Source: Corynebacterium confusum
Lineage (GTDB): Bacteria; Actinomycetota; Actinomycetes; Mycobacteriales; Mycobacteriaceae
Assembly: GCF_030408715.1 (NCBI RefSeq)
Contig: NZ_CP047202.1
Location: forward strand, 1,514,294-1,578,293
Direction: 5' to 3'
DNA: 64,000 bases
The notes beneath the pieces are model-generated. The model was not told the origin of the DNA, searched no databases, and saw only the letters and a program-made list of their open reading frames with translations. Shown here piece after piece: positions 61,970 through 64,000 of the stretch. The first letter of the stretch is position 1. Every line of letters starts with the position of its first letter. Position numbers and translations under genes: made by a program.

Positions 61970-62871
61970 GTTGCCAGGTAGGACATTGCCACCCAGGTGA
62001 CCATGGCCGACGGCAGCATGCCGTCGAGCCGGTCCATCAGGCCGCCGTGGCCGGGCAGGATGGCGGACATGTCCTTGATGCCCAGCTCGCGCTTGAACTG
62101 AGACTCCACCAGGTCGCCCAGGGTCGCGCAGAAGACCAGGCCCACGCCCATGAGCGCGCCAATCCAGGCGTCGGTGTGGAGCAGGAACTTCACGCTCAGG
62201 GCGCCGGCCACGGTACCGAAGAAGATCGAGCCGGCGAAGCCTTCCCAGGATTTCTTGGGGCTCACCGCCGGTGCCATCGGATGCGAGCCAAACATCACGC
62301 CCGCAACATAGCCGCCGGTGTCCGAGGCCACCACGCACAGCATGAACGTCAGGATGGAGGCCGAGCCGCTGGCCAGCGGGGTTTCCACCCGCGAGAGCAT
62401 GGCGGCAAAGGCGCCGAAGAGGGGGATCCAGGTCAGCACGAAGATGCCGACCGACATGTCCCGCATGTAGTGGATCGGCGGGCGGTGCCGCCCGTTGTGG
62501 AACAGACGACCAAACATCAGCGCCAGCACGGCCGTCACGTAGACCGCCACTAGGCCGCCGGCCTCCACGGGCCAGGAAATCCAGACCATGGCCTGCCCGC
62601 CGATGATCATCAGCGTGCGCGGCAGGTGGTAGGAATGCTCCCGCAAGCGGGTAAGCACCTCCCACATGGCCACGCCGACGGCGACAGAGACCACCGGGTA
62701 CCAGGCGAGCGGGCCAACCCACACCGCGAAGATGACCAATGCCCCGAGGGCGACCCCCACCCCAGTGGCGGCCGAGAGGTTGCGTCCCGCGCCGTTCTTC
62801 GGCTTCGGCAGGTGGCGCCGAGCAGGCGCCGCTTGGGCGGGCGCGGGGTCGGGCGAAGCGGGATTGGTCAC
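61966..62871 (-). CDS. cdsA: Phosphatidate cytidylyltransferase CdsA
   Basis: Makes CDP-diacylglycerol for all phospholipids. The membrane protein (301 aa) has about eight hydrophobic segments and the C-terminal signature SQFKRELGIKDMSAILPGHGGLMDRLD. GTG at 62871 follows GAAGGA by six bases; a TTG at 62892 would precede that ribosome site. The 45-residue polar Pro/Ala N-terminus is usual for actinobacteria. It lies downstream of frr, the widespread pyrH-frr-cdsA order. Confidence 0.95.
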   Translation of the reverse strand: MTNPASPDPAPAQAAPARRHLPKPKNGAGRNLSAATGVGVALGALVIFAVWVGPLAWYPVVSVAVGVAMWEVLTRLREHSYHLPRTLMIIGGQAMVWISWPVEAGGLVAVYVTAVLALMFGRLFHNGRHRPPIHYMRDMSVGIFVLTWIPLFGAFAAMLSRVETPLASGSASILTFMLCVVASDTGGYVAGVMFGSHPMAPAVSPKKSWEGFAGSIFFGTVAGALSVKFLLHTDAWIGALMGVGLVFCATLGDLVESQFKRELGIKDMSAILPGHGGLMDRLDGMLPSAMVTWVAMSYLAT

Positions 62872-62982
62872 TATCGTTCCTTCAATTGGCAAAGAAGTAT
62901 CGAAAGGGCAATAAAACTTGGCCCCCGCGGCAGGCTATTCGCGTGACGCGGCGGCACCCTACTCAGATCGCTGACGGGGAGG

Positions 62983-63540
62983 CTAGACCTCCATCAGCTC
63001 GTTTTCCTTGTTCTCGACCAGCTTGTCGACCTGCTCGATGTAGCCGGAGGTGGTTTTCTCCATCTCCTTTTCGGCGGCCACGACCTCGTCCTCGCCGGCG
63101 TCGCCGTCCTTCTGCAGCTTCTTCAGCGACTCCATGGCCTTGCGGCGGATGTTGCGGATGGCGATCTTGCCGTCTTCGCCCTTGGACTTGGCCAGCTTGA
63201 CCATTTCCTTACGACGCTCCTCGGTCAGCTGCGGCACGGTAACGCGCAGCACGTGGCCGTCGTTGGTGGGGTTAACGCCCAGATCGGAGTTGCGGATGGC
63301 GTTTTCAATTTCGCCAATCATGGACTGCTCGTAGGGCTTGATGAGCAGCATGCGCGGCTCCGGGACCGACACGGTAGCCATCTGGGTGATGGGCGTCGGG
63401 GCGCCGTAGTATTCCGCGACCAGACCGTTAAACATGGCCGGGTTAGCGCGGCCGGTTCGGATGGTCACCAGCTGCTCGCGGGTGTGCTCCACCGAGGCGG
63501 CCATGTGCTCTTCCGCACTGAGTTGAATATCATCGATCAT
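62983..63540 (-). CDS. frr: Ribosome recycling factor
   Basis: Splits post-termination ribosomes with EF-G. The 185-residue protein has the RRF pattern: [58 protein letters not shown], and [31 protein letters not shown]. It lies between pyrH and cdsA on the same strand. Confidence 0.97.
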   Translation of the reverse strand: MIDDIQLSAEEHMAASVEHTREQLVTIRTGRANPAMFNGLVAEYYGAPTPITQMATVSVPEPRMLLIKPYEQSMIGEIENAIRNSDLGVNPTNDGHVLRVTVPQLTEERRKEMVKLAKSKGEDGKIAIRNIRRKAMESLKKLQKDGDAGEDEVVAAEKEMEKTTSGYIEQVDKLVENKENELMEV

Positions 63541-63614
63541 GAGTTAACGTTTCTCCCTTGAAATATCGAAACTAGCTGGGGAAAACCCTAGCAGGTTTAG
63601 CGCTTCTTTTGCTA

Positions 63615-64000
63615 TTAGGACTGCACCAGAGTGCCGATCTGTTCGCCCGCCACGGCGCGGGCGATGTTGCCCTCCTCCAGCAGGTTGAAGACCAGGATCG
63701 GCATGTTGTTGTCCATGCACAGGCTGAAGGCGGTCGCGTCCGCGACCTTGAGACCCTTTTCGATGACTTCCTTCGGAGTGATCTCGCTGTAGAGCTCCGC
63801 GTCGGGGTTGGTGCGCGGGTCGTCGGAGTAGACGCCGTCGACAGCCTTAGCAAGGAAGAGGACCTCCGCGCCGATCTCCAGCGCGCGCTGCGCCGCCGTG
63901 GTGTCCGTGGAGAAGTACGGCATGCCCATGCCGGCGCCGAAGATGACCACGCGGCCCTTTTCCAGGTGGCGCTCGGCGCGCAGCGGCAGGTAGGGCTCCG
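63615..64000 (-). CDS. pyrH: UMP kinase (5' end outside window)
   Basis: C-terminal 127 or so codons of the hexameric amino acid kinase-type UMP kinase. The frame enters the window at 64000 reading [67 protein letters not shown], typical for PyrH, and ends GTLVQS. It is 75 bases upstream of frr. Confidence 0.96.
   Translation of the reverse strand, partial: EPYLPLRAERHLEKGRVVIFGAGMGMPYFSTDTTAAQRALEIGAEVLFLAKAVDGVYSDDPRTNPDAELYSEITPKEVIEKGLKVADATAFSLCMDNNMPILVFNLLEEGNIARAVAGEQIGTLVQS

Overview
The window is a contiguous piece of a high-GC actinobacterial chromosome, almost certainly Corynebacterium. The content argues for this: mycothione reductase, malate:quinone oxidoreductase, the BioYMN biotin importer with a BioQ-like operator, ClgR next to a PspA homologue, single-domain CinA, the dapB-thyX-dapA-rnj cluster, a stand-alone Rpf domain, and several genes with a -10 hexamer directly in front of the start codon (leaderless transcripts). 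No rRNA, tRNA, CRISPR array, integrase or insertion sequence was recognised. It reads as core chromosome rather than a mobile island.

Layout. 1-4.5 kb (minus): four-TM membrane protein (cut by the window edge), miaB, recX, recA with an SOS-type operator, DUF3046. 4.6-6.5 kb (plus): bioY-bioM-bioN. 6.6-9.1 kb (minus): PspA, ClgR, PncC, PgsA; clgR has an ECF/SigE-type promoter overlapping the stop codon of the gene before it. 9.3-14.2 kb: YciI protein, TerC preceded by a yybP-ykoY (manganese) riboswitch, ftsK. 14.3-19.6 kb (minus): DinB-like protein, rnj, dapA, thyX, dapB. 19.7-21.4 kb: a VOC gene remnant, a lipoprotein with an apparent ATC start, and a DUF1707 protein with five MGG-motif repeats. 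21.4-26.3 kb (minus): pnp, rpsO, nucleoside hydrolase, ribF. 26.4-27.3 kb: truB. 27.3-36.8 kb (minus): phosphopantetheinyl transferase, phosphoesterase, MATE exporter, DHH phosphoesterase, rbfA, infB, ylxR, nusA, rimP. 36.8-38.6 kb: DUF4439 lipoprotein, Rpf-like protein, broken DoxX-like gene. 38.6-44.9 kb: proS, yaaA, DUF4921, PhzF-like, selO. 45-50.5 kb: mqo, alpha/beta hydrolase, mtr and two tandem small secreted proteins. 50.5-57.2 kb (minus): map, MecA-like penicillin-binding lipoprotein, ispG, rseP, dxr. 57.3-64 kb: DUF2631, an ABC exporter pair, rlmN, LapA-like protein, cdsA, frr and the start-truncated pyrH.

Several neighbourhoods act together: RecA/RecX in recombination and SOS; BioYMN in biotin uptake; ClgR/PspA in envelope stress; DapA/DapB in lysine and diaminopimelate synthesis; NusA/RimP/YlxR/IF2/RbfA/NrnA in transcription-translation; IspG/Dxr in the MEP isoprenoid pathway; CdsA/PgsA in phospholipids; Frr/PyrH next to CdsA as in many bacteria. 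The most notable non-coding signal is the manganese riboswitch in front of terC, whose anti-sequestering arm can be followed base by base. The most notable poorly described proteins are the tandem secreted pair after mtr and the MGG-repeat protein after the AMIN-like lipoprotein.
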